Assembly (NCBI GenBank): GCA_963921195.1
Contig: OY992537.1
Span: 50,368,313 to 50,432,312, forward strand
DNA length: 64,000 bases
Direction: 5' to 3'
Source of the DNA: Pegoplata infirma
Taxonomy: Eukaryota > Arthropoda > Insecta > Diptera > Anthomyiidae
The first letter of the stretch is position 1. The number at the start of each line of letters is the position of its first letter. Below are positions 23,252 to 32,419 of the stretch, piece after piece. The translations under genes were made by a program, and so were the position numbers. The notes under the pieces were generated by a model. That model worked only from the letters and a program-made list of their open reading frames with translations. It did no database searches and had not been told where the DNA came from.

Positions 23252-23490
23252 TCTGTAGAAATTTTGTAGATGTAGTAACAGTATATAAATGTATTTAGTG
23301 TCCATATAATAAACCGACTGATGACTGAGAGTTTGTAGTTGGTTTATTACTATCCTTACTTATCCAGCCTAATCCGCTATGGTTCGGACCATGGTGTGTA
23401 CGTGTTCCCCCGTCATGGGAACGAGCCCTCTCGGTCGGTTGGGGCGGGTAAGTGTGAGGTGGGACCGTTCGTTAAAAAAAAAAAAAAAAA
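23252..23490 (+). other. retrotransposon 3' untranslated region and poly(A)
   Basis: After the foldback the sequence continues with GTATATAAATG and ACCGACTGATGACTGAG, then a GC-richer stretch (23380-23470) and 17 A residues at 23474-23490. The GC-rich tail followed by poly(A) marks the 3' end of the copy. The frame 23339-23554 runs across this end and is not a gene. Confidence 0.75.
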
Positions 23491-24778
23491 TCCATTTTTT
23501 TTAAAACTCAGCCAATCAGTACAAGTTCAGACCACTGATCGGTTATTCATATAAAAACTAACAACACTAATATCTGAGTTTTCTATCACTAATGAGTTCC
23601 GTTTAACTACCTTTAAAAATAAAATGATTTTTTTGCTAGAGTTAAAAATGAGCATAAATTGTGTCTACTAAATCAAAAAAGAATAGCATTTTTATTTTCA
23701 TCTGTTTTTATTTGTATAGATTTACAAAAATGATAGATGCGCACGTGAACCGAATTTTGCGTTATTCACGTGTATCTGCACTAAAAATAAAAATCATTAG
23801 AAATATTATTTTTTTTTGCAATTCGAGTTAACTATTTTCAGCAAAAATTTTAGCTGAAATAAGCACTTACAAGGAAGATATCCCAGAGCTAATACTCCGA
23901 TTGTTCTGCAATTTGTACATTGAAACTTGTCCAATTTAATAAAAAAAAAATGTTTTTGCTTGTATGGATTTTTTTACCTTGTTATCCGATTTGTGTTATA
24001 TTTTGTCCACGTTAGTTTTAGGCCATGTGGCACAATATTCCGACCCGACAATGTTTAAAATCCAAAGTTGAATTTTCGCTGCCACCCTAATGTACATACA
24101 TAGGTAAATTTTATAAAATATAGTAGTAATAGATTTCGAACAAAAATTTTGTGTACTTTTTTTTTATATATAACTCTACAAAATATTTGGCAAAAAGTCG
24201 CAAAAGTTACAGAAAACTGTTTAAATCAAAAAAAAAATACACTTCATTGAGTAGGTAAAATTTAATTTATGTAGACTAGGGAAATAACATTTGTGGTAAA
24301 GATAAAAGTTAGTCACGAACTGTTTCTGAGTCACGTAAGGACATGTGAAAGGACCTTGACGTTCTATTTTTCCGAAAAAAAGCATGCCGTTCAGCGAGGT
24401 ATTGGTGTATAAAGATGTGTGTTTTAAATTTTTGGCTCATATTTTTATATGAAATTGTTTTTTAAAAAATTTTTGACATTTCATTGTAACGTTGTTTTTA
24501 GTTGTCAGATGTTTTCTAAACGGCTGTTATTATTATTTTATTTTTTTTAATTTTCATACTCTACTTGGAATTGCATTTAATGCAGAAGCAAACACAAAAA
24601 TAGTGGTTTATGTAGAACAAAATTTTTTGTGTAACAAAATTGATTGATCGACGCCAGTTACAAAATGAAAAACAGCTTTAATTTTTAAATATAAAATTCT
24701 TCTTATATTTCAAAATTTGTTTTATCAAAAAAAATTATAGCAAATTTGACAGCAACAAAAAAAATTAAAATATAGCTT
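23491..24778. other. A/T-rich DNA, no gene seen
   Basis: No coding region or clear element boundary was found. A small hairpin pairs GATGCGCACGTGAA with TTCACGTGTATCT at about 23737-23780. The rest may be decayed repeat. Confidence 0.4.
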
Positions 24779-24779
24779 T

Positions 24780-25650
24780 CATCGCTCACACCCCTTTTCA
24801 AGAAAGTTTAGGTTGTGTTAAAATGGTGAAAAAATCGGCTAATTGCATTTCACTCCTGTTTATTTTGAACTTTAAAAATCGTTAACACGAAAATCCTAGC
24901 TGATCCTGTTGTTGAGTTATTGCTTAATAATTACACTTTTCGACAACAAAAACCTCTTAGTGAAATATCCAACCGATTCTTATATATTTTGCTCTCCTGA
25001 ATCCAAATCTGTCATCCAATTTTTTTGTAGCACGTACCGTTTTTGAGATATTCGCTGGTAAAAAGTAAAAAAAAAAAATTCGCACATTTGGGGGTCCACT
25101 GTTATATTGCTTTCAACAAATAGGACTTGATTTCATATAAATTCGACCTCCTGATTCCAAAACTGCAATCCAATTGTTTCTAGCATGTTCCGTTTTCGAG
25201 ATATTCGCGTTCGCGATTTTCGCGTGGAAAAACTTTTAACGCATATATCTCGAAAACGAAACATGCTAGAAAAATTTGGTCGATTTTATATAAAATCAAA
25301 TCATATTTTTGGAAGAATCTGTAACAGTGGACAGCCAAAAGTGCGAAATTATGTTTTTTTTTAATTTTTAACAGCGAATATTTTAAAAACGGTACGTGCT
25401 AGAAAAAATTGGATGGCAGATTTGGATTTAGGACAGAAAAATCTCTAAGAAACGGTTGGACATTTCACTGGGAGATTTTTAATGTTGAACAGTGTATTTA
25501 TTTAGCAATAACTCGAAAACAGAATTTGCTAGGAATTTCGTATTAACGATTTTAAAAGTTCAAAACAAAGAGGAGTGAAATGCCATTAGCCGATTTTGTC
25601 ACCATTTTAACACAACCTGAACTTCTTGAAGAGGGGTGTGTGCGCTCCAT
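24780..25650. mobile_element. foldback family FB-B copy 1
   Basis: This is a long inverted repeat with arms of about 430 bp centred near 25215. The left arm runs CACACCCCTTTTCAAG, AGGTTGTGTTAAAATGG, CCTAGCTGATCCTG, ACGTACCGTTTTTGAGATATTCGC; the right arm is the complement. Copies 2 and 3 at 27907 and 31190 share the arm. Outer limits are approximate and no TSD is claimed. Confidence 0.75.
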
Positions 25651-25699
25651 AGATAAAAGTTAGAACGAACTTATAAAAAAAGTGCCAGCTTTTGAAGAA

Positions 25700-26050
25700 G
25701 TTTAGTGCTAAAAAAAAATTTTTAAGTAAAAACATAAATTTCGCACTCCTAGCGAAAGATCTTAATCTACGACTTAATCCAATGAAATTAAGGGTTAATA
25801 ACCTTTTTAATTTTTTTGTTGATTAACGCGGATTTCGTTCAAATTGTTCGTTATAGTTTTTCATGGTTTTCAAGCCGATTATTTAGTAAGTTATTTTTGT
25901 TTTTTGGGGTCAACTACATTTTTTTAACTAAGATATTCTTGAAGAAACTACAACCACCTGAATATAAATGTTAGTTTTTTTCACTGAAAGAGTAGTTGAC
26001 CACAAAAAAACTAATATCGTATGTTATTTTTTTTTTACTTAAAAATTGTT
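25700..26050. repeat. short A/T-rich foldback
   Basis: The outer stretches CTAAAAAAAAATTTTTAAGT (about 25707) and ACTTAAAAATTGTTTT (about 26036) are inverted. The inner GGGGTCAACTAC (about 25908) and GTAGTTGACCAC (about 25992) also pair. The termini are not resolved. Confidence 0.5.
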
Positions 26051-26445
26051 TTCGCCTAATTTTTACTCATAAAACGATTTCGTCCAAAAAATGCTACAAA
26101 AATCTGAACAGAGAATGAATTAAAGTATTCATATATTTTTTTGTAACATTTCTGTTGCTATATTTATACACATAACTGTTGTATTTTGATTCTCTATTGC
26201 ATTGGATGCTGTTATATAAGCATAAGCGTTAGGAAGTAGTGAATGTTATCTTTATATGTTGTTTTTTTTTTTTTCATTGACTACACCATTTGCAAATTTA
26301 TCATTTTTTAAATTATTTTTTCAACTCCCACGAAAGACGGTCGCAAAAAAAAAATAGCATTTTTAACCCATTTAGTCTAAATTCAGGTCTATTAACTTTT
26401 CTTTACCTAAAAATTATTTATGTATTTAACAAATAAATATAAAAA

Positions 26446-27010
26446 CAAGTGAGAGTGCTAAATTCGGCTGTGCCGAACCTTTGATACCCTCCACCATGCT
26501 AAAACACATAAAAAATCCAGGTGCGATTTTTTGGGAGGGGCTAGGTGTGGGGGGTGTTGGGGGATACCTTCCCCCTCGCGATATATATTAACTCATTTAT
26601 TTATTATGCTTTGGCATATTAGTTATACCATTTTCTTATTATTTTAATGATTTTTTTACAACCACACCTACAAAAGGGGGCGTTCCAAAGTCCTGTACTA
26701 GCCCACTGGGTCTAAGTACAGGACTTTAAACTACTTCTGGCATAAAAAGGTTTTATTTGTTTAACAAAAATGCAAACAAAAAAATTAAAAATGGCCATTT
26801 TTAAGAGGGTATTTTAATTCTGGAAAGGGGAAATTTTTTCCCCTGGTCCGATTTTAACCATTTCTGAACTTAGCTGGCCTATGTTCATGAGACATTTTCG
26901 TACCAATTTTCAGGAGTCTAGCTCTTTTATTTTGGACCGAATCGTGATTTAAACGGACGGACGGACTTTCATAGAATGTTTTCGAATCGATCATAGACCA
27001 ATAATATATA
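26446..27010 (+). mobile_element. mini-me-like element e, 3' end lost
   Basis: It starts CAAGTGAGAGTGCTAAATTCGGCTGTGCCGAA, the family terminus with its hairpin, then GATACCCTCCACC. The usual ACGGACGGACGG tract at about 26953 is short. FB-A copy 2 is inserted at the same TATATA position as in element d. The distal part beyond the insertion is absent. Confidence 0.8.
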
Positions 27011-27906
27011 TGGGGCATTCCATGTCAAATCGGACACTTTAAAATTTTTTTTTTTTAGATTTTCCCAATTTGTTTACAGTTTTTAGTACCCTTCGAAAAC
27101 TCCTTCGTGGTAAATTTTCAGATTTTTTTGATGACCCGTTCAAAAGATAACGAATTTTTAAAAATTGGTAGTTTGTTCCTTTACTCAAACTTCTTTTACT
27201 CATAACTTCTTCAATAATGGTCCAAATTTCAAATTTTTTTTTCAAAATTTTTGTTTTTCTTACGCACTTTTTAAAAAAAAAATCCCAAAAAATTCTTGAA
27301 AGCGCTCTAGTATTAGATTTTTAAGTTTTAAAATTTAAATCTCATTTTTGAAAACGTTTGTACTCTTCGATTTTTTTGAAATTTTTTTTGTGTAAAACTT
27401 CTATCGATTCTACAAGTTTTTTGCCCAGGAGGATCGTGGGATAACGATTATTACTATTTTTTTAAATTTTTTGAAAAAAATTTATTGTAATTTTCCATTC
27501 TTAAAATCATTTCTACTGCTCCAATGGTGCGTCTTAGAGGGGTCAATTATAAGACCGACCCCCATTAATTTTTGCGTCTTAACATTTCTTTGGAACAAAC
27601 TAATACCCTATTTCCAATTTCTAAGGGGACTCCCACACAAAACGACATTTTTTAAAATTTGCTCCAACCGCGCTAACTGCCCTAATAGTGCCCTCAGAGC
27701 AACAAAATGTATGAACGATCCACAATATTTTTTTATCTACCCTTTATCTCTAACTGTTAAGGCGGTCCCCATATACTTTTTTTATTTTTTGTAAATTTGT
27801 TTTATTTAATCAGCTTCTACCGGTCCAATGGCGCGTCCGAGAGGGGTCATTAGTGAGACCGACCCCCATTTATTTTTACCCTACAACATTTTTTTAAAAC
27901 ATACCT
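27011..27906. mobile_element. FB-A copy 2, left half only
   Basis: It starts TGGGGCATTCCATGTC at 27011 and follows FB-A copy 1 closely through the left arm and the direct modules. It stops at 27906 (ACATACCTACGC), where FB-B sequence begins abruptly. The right half is absent, so it is a recombination or deletion remnant. The frame 27471-27794 is the counterpart of the one at 13472-13738 and is not a gene. Confidence 0.85.
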
Positions 27907-29775
27907 ACGCACGAAAATCCTAGCTGATCCTGTTTTTAAGTTATTGCTAAATAATTACACTGTTCGACTACAAAAACCTCTCAGTGAAATATTCAACTGA
28001 TTCTTACAGATTTTTCTATCCTGAATCCAAATATGCTATCCAATTTTTTCAAGCATGTACCGTTCTTGAGATATTCGGTGTTAAAAAGTCAAAAAATCAG
28101 TAATCAGTTTTGGTGGTCTTCTGCTACAGATTCTTCCAACAATACACTGATAGAAAAACGCTTCATATCACTAATGAATGGAATTCATTAACGTTGGTTC
28201 TTTGCAACAATGAAATTTTTCATATGCTGAATGGAATTTCATTCATATTGTGCAAGATATTCATTAATTTTGATTCATTAGATTTCATAGTTTCATTAAA
28301 AAATTTCATTAAGTTTTGTTTACAATTTTTTTTTTTTTTTTGACACTTGTCGTGTCGCGTCTGTTTAGTCTATTAGTTTACGCGCGCAAAAAACAGCTGT
28401 TCAGAGCGTGATTTTTTCTAAGATTTTGTTTACGAAATTTAAAATGAAATGTTGTTGATTAATTATAAGTATTTATTAAACTCACGTTGTTTTAAATTAT
28501 TTCGGGGTTTTACTTATGCATTAAAAGTAAACTTTATAGTAAAATTTTGTGTGAGAAAACTGAAATCTATAGATAAAATAAAAAATATGTGAAAGTGTTT
28601 TTTTAACTTAGTTATTTGTGATTTTTTCAAATTTTTTTACGAAATTTTAAATAAAAACTAAATTATTAATTAAAAAATTTGTGATGTTTTATATTAGTTC
28701 GTGGTTTTAATTATGTATTACAAGTTAAGGTTGGAGTAAAATTTTGTGCTAGAAAACTAAGTGAAAACATTTTTTTATTATTTTTAATTCTATAAAAAGA
28801 TCTTTACAATTTCATACATATATTTCATTTTAAAAATAAAAGTAACATTTATTCAATAAAAGTATTTCATTTCAAAAATAAAAAGTAGGATTTATTCAAT
28901 GAAAGTATTTCATAAGAATTAAATACTTTTTTCATTAAAGTAATGAAACATTTTCATAAAATACAATTTATATTTTGTATGAACAATTTTCATTAATTTA
29001 ATGAAACTTGTTCTTGCAATTACATTTTATGATACCCATTTCATTAATTCAATGAAACCCTACATAGGTTCCTTTTTAACGTCATTTTTCATAACATTAA
29101 TGTAGATTTTCATTATTGTCATGTACAAATTTCTATCAGTGTATGACTTGATTTCATATAAAAATGGACCTCCTGATTAAAATTCTGGCATGTTTTGTTT
29201 ACGAGATATTCGCGATTGAAAATTTTTCCACTCGAAAATCTCAAACACAAATATATCGAAAACGGAACATGTTAGAAAAATTTGGATTGCAGTTTTGGAA
29301 TCGGGAGGTCCAATTTATTTGAAATAGAATACTATTTGTTGGAAGCAACATAACAGTGGACCCTTAAATGTGCGAAATTATCGGTTTTTGACTTTTTAAC
29401 AGCGAATATCTAAAAACGGTACGTTGTAAGAAAAATTGAATGACAGATTTGGATTCAGGAGAGCAACGTCTATAAGAATCAGTTGGATATTTCATTATGA
29501 TGTTTTTGTTGTCGAACAGTGTTACTGTTTAGCAATAACTTCAAAACACGATCAGCTAGGATTTTCGATTTTTAAAGTTGACAATAAAGAGGAGTGAATG
29601 CCTTAAGCCGATTTTATCACCATTTTAATACAACCTTAACTTGCTTGAAGAGGGGAGTGCTTCAGCGCATCAAAATTAATAAATACTTTTTAGTTAAAAT
29701 TATATTTAAAAATTTTTCAAAATCCAAAACTTTGATCGCCGGGCGCCACAAGTTAATTTAATCCGATTGGACTCT
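27907..29775. mobile_element. FB-B copy 2, with a MITE in its centre
   Basis: The left part begins at CGAAAATCCTAGCTGATCC, so its outer left arm is missing. The right arm runs to ACTTTGATCGCCGGGCGCC at about 29750 and possibly further. The CACTGATAGAAA MITE sits at 28145-29141. The right arm extends further outward than in copy 1. Confidence 0.75.
28145..29141 (+). mobile_element. MITE copy 2, CACTGATAGAAA family, TA TSD
   Basis: The termini are CACTGATAGAAA at 28145 and TTTCTATCAGTG at 29141, each next to TA. The element is 997 bp. The internal ends are rich in ATTCATTAA and TTCATTAAT motifs. It encodes nothing. Its right 400 bp match the interrupted copy at 1-2450, which reveals two later insertions there. 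Confidence 0.88.
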
Positions 29776-30160
29776 TATTTCTAACACTTTTTCTAAACTT
29801 TTAAGTTTAGCAGAATAAAAATTTGCCCGAACGGACACTTGTGAAAATAAAAAGTTAAAGAAAAATGTCACTCTACTGTTGCTGGTCTAAAATACTTTTG
29901 AAAATGGTGTAGTACAATTTCTAAAGTATAAAATCTATACGCACATTGCAAATATTTTTTTGTTTTGCTTTTGTAAAACTAAAACAAATCCTTTCTAAAC
30001 TATAATGCCACCACCCCTCATTTATAAATTTGAGTCAGTACTGCCTGAATGGCACTAACAATTTAACAATTCTTTTGGGATTTTCATGACCTTTTTTTGT
30101 TCCTTTGAATACATTGTAGTTGTTGTAATTATTGTTTAGAGAATTCATAATTTATTTTAT

Positions 30161-30296
30161 AAGGGCCAGTTTACAGAAGGCGAATGCTACACACGAACGA
30201 AAATTTTACATGTATTTTGTTGTTGTTACAATAACAAAACACATGCAAAATTTTCGTTCGTGTGTATCGTTCGCCTTCTGTAAACTGGCACTAAGA
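30161..30296. repeat. near-perfect hairpin element, about 135 bp
   Basis: The arms of about 60 bp start GCCAGTTTACAGAAGGCGAA and end at the complement CCTTCTGTAAACTGGC, with a small loop at TTGTTGTTACAATAAC. Only a few mismatches separate the arms, so it is young or conserved. It is probably a palindromic MITE; a TSD is not clear. Confidence 0.8.
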
Positions 30297-30895
30297 ATTT
30301 CATACTATTGTCTGATTCACCACCACCCCTCTATTGTATTTAGAAACAGGGTTCAGGATAATGCAATATTATGTAGGAACAAAAAAAAAACTTCTTTATC
30401 ATTATCAACATCCTCACTCGTAGACCATCCATCCATCCACCACCACCGCCACTCTACCATTCATCCATCTACTGTGCTTCATTTATGATTGTGATTTTAT
30501 TTTTAATGCAACATTGATTTAATTTCTTCATCAATTTTTCATTGTTTTGCAGTCGAATATTTTTTTATTTTAAAATGTACACCATGGAATGCTGTTTCCA
30601 TAGTTTTATCATACTTTTAGCATCGGCATCATGTAGCTGTAGTCAGCCAGAGATATACTCTGTTTTTTTTTTTTCTAGATATTTGCATAATTATATATCG
30701 GGCGTTGACGTGATTTGCATAAATTTTCTGTTTTTTAATTTTTATATTTATCTTTGGTTACTTATTCCAACAGATGTACTCGTACATATTATAGAGATAG
30801 TGGCATAAATTATTTAAAAATTTAATAATTAAATTTTAAATTTCATGTTGTTGTTTTTTGTGGCTAATTTATGAAAATCTTTAATTTTTTTGTAA
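30297..30895. other. A/T-rich DNA, no gene seen
   Basis: A CCATCCATCCACC-rich stretch lies at 30425-30470. The frames at 30132-30488 and 30542-30808 are low complexity, overlap the hairpin or T-runs, and have no family likeness. The stretch looks single-copy. Confidence 0.45.
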
Positions 30896-31110
30896 AACAA
30901 GTGAGAGTTTTGAGTTCGGCTGTGAATCTGTTACATCCTCCAAAATTAAAAAAAAAAATTAAAAAAAAAATTTGACAGAAACGTCTTTTTTGGAGGTGAG
31001 GCGGGCTCTGGCGGGGGACATAGGGGACACCTTCCTATTCGTGATAAAAATTGACAAATTTTTTTATCATGATTTTATAATTAATTTAAATAAATATCTA
31101 CGCCCCCACT
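30896..31110 (+). mobile_element. mini-me-like element f, 5' relic
   Basis: It starts ACAAGTGAGAGTTTTGAGTTCGGCTGTG, so the family hairpin is broken, then TACATCCTCCA in place of ATACCCTCCA. It ends in the region with CTACGCCCCCAC. Only the first 200 bp are recognisable. Confidence 0.65.
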
Positions 31111-31189
31111 AGAGTTGTATTGTTTCTTTAAATTTTGATTTTCCCAGAGTCGAAACAAATTCTTATTCTACTCGTGCCATTTGAGGGCA

Positions 31190-32091
31190 ATCGGATTAAA
31201 TTACTTCATGACGCCCGGCGAACAAAGTTTTATATTTTTAAAATTTAAAAGAAAGCCTGCGAATTTTGTACTCTTACAAACCCCTCTTCAAGCAAGTTAA
31301 GGTTGTGTTAAAATAGTGTCAAAATTGGCTAATGTCATTTCATCCTAGCTTATCAGGTTTTCGAGTTATTGCTTATCATTAGGGATGAGATTTTCATGCA
31401 CTAAATAAACAAATATATGCGCTTAAAATATGCACTAAAAAATTCAAAATATGCACTAAAAAACCAAAAAATATGCACTAAAAAATAAAATGTGAGCAAT
31501 AAAAGTCTTGTTTTCATTCTAAAAACTTCTTAAAAAAGCAAAAAATAACACCGGGCTTATATACTAACATTTAAAACTTTATATAACCAGGATTTTTTTT
31601 TTTGGAAATTATGACAATTTATAAAAAAATTAAAAAGAAAAAAATAATTTTTCTTATTTTCATAATAAATTTTTAAAATTAAAATATTTTTTGAAACAAA
31701 TAATTTCAATCTGTGTTTTTGCTAATTTATATCAAAATATGCAAAAATATGCACTTAAAAGTTGGGAATATGCACAATATATGCACTTAAAACCGAAATA
31801 TGCAAAAATATGCATTTTAACCAAAATATGCAAAAATATGCAAAAACAAATCGATGCCATTTTAAAGCAAATTTCTTGATTCGGAAAGATAATTGGTCAA
31901 CATCGTTTTTAGACTATCAACAAAAAACATGCATTTGCATGGAAATCTCATCCCTACTTATCATGTTTTCAAGTTATTGCTAAATAATTACATTGTTCGA
32001 CAACAAAAATCTTCCAGTGAAATATCCAACTGATTCTTATAGATTTTTCTCTCCTGAATCGAAATCTGACATCCAATTTTTTTCTAACACG
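31190..32091. mobile_element. FB-B copy 3, left arm, with a hAT MITE inside
   Basis: It begins CGGATTAAATTACTTCATGACGCCCGGCG and continues CCCCTCTTCAAGCAAG, AGGTTGTGTTAAAATAG, then the CTAGCTTATCA region, interrupted by 31380-31956. It breaks off at TCTAACACG (32091), where a small MITE begins, and does not resume. Confidence 0.75.
31380..31956. mobile_element. hAT-type MITE with ATATGCA subterminal repeats
   Basis: The termini are TAGGGATGAGATTTTCATGC at 31380 and GGAAATCTCATCCCTA at 31956. Both flanks carry CTTATCAT (31372-31379 and 31957-31964), a perfect 8-bp duplication as in hAT elements. The subterminal regions repeat AATATGCACTAAAA (left) and AATATGCAAAAATATGCACT (right). It is 577 bp and non-coding; the frames at 31691 and 31762 cross these repeats. 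Confidence 0.92.
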
Positions 32092-32330
32092 CACACAGAA
32101 AATAAAATCGTATATTTTATTTTAATTAAAATTTTAATTGTTTTTTAATTTAATATCAATTAAATTTTTAAGTAATATAATTAATCGTTTAATCAAATTT
32201 TTAAATTTTTTTTAATTAACATTTTAATTGTTTTTTAGTTTAATATTAATTAAATATTTAATTAATATAATTAACAGTTTAATTAAATGTTTAGCTTTAC
32301 TTATTTTTTTAGTTTTGTTTTCCGTGTGTG
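32092..32330. mobile_element. short MITE, CACACAGAAAA termini
   Basis: The left end is CACACAGAAAATAAAA at 32092 and the right end GTTTTCCGTGTGTG at 32330, each next to CG. The interior is nearly pure TTTAATTAA-type sequence in two inverted halves. The termini resemble those of the MITE at 38993-39540. Confidence 0.65.
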
Positions 32331-32419
32331 CGAGTATGTGTTTCTCTCTTGCATTGTTATACTTACAAAAACAAATACAGAAGTATAAACAGTTTGTTGA
32401 AAGTTTTTAATTTCCCATA

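Larger units (their letters stand above)
18246..23490 (+). mobile_element. jockey/CR1-like non-LTR retrotransposon with two insertions
   Basis: The copy is truncated at its 5' end inside the RT (SAGPDGVPASVLKFC at about 18252) and runs to a poly(A) at 23474-23490. Coding is 18246-19554 and, after a foldback insertion, 21706-21898. A second foldback (21927-23248) sits in the 3' untranslated region, which resumes at 23252. No RNase H domain is seen. The RT style (HGFRKGRST, YTDFSKAFDKVNH, FADDVKLF) fits jockey/CR1-type elements. No TSD found. Confidence 0.85.

Noticed and set aside
13472..27794. Similar small proteins at 13472-13738 and 27471-27794
   Set aside because: Both lie in the core of FB-A and are similar because the repeat is. 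There is no sign of selection on codons or of a family.
30132..30808. Frames 30132-30488 and 30542-30808 as genes
   Set aside because: One runs through a hairpin element and a CATC-rich microsatellite. The other is Phe/Ile/Tyr-rich translation of T-rich DNA with no family likeness.
31437..31860. Regularly spaced AATATGCA repeats as a CRISPR-like array
   Set aside because: Units are short, irregularly spaced and bounded by hAT-type termini with an 8-bp duplication. The genome is eukaryotic.
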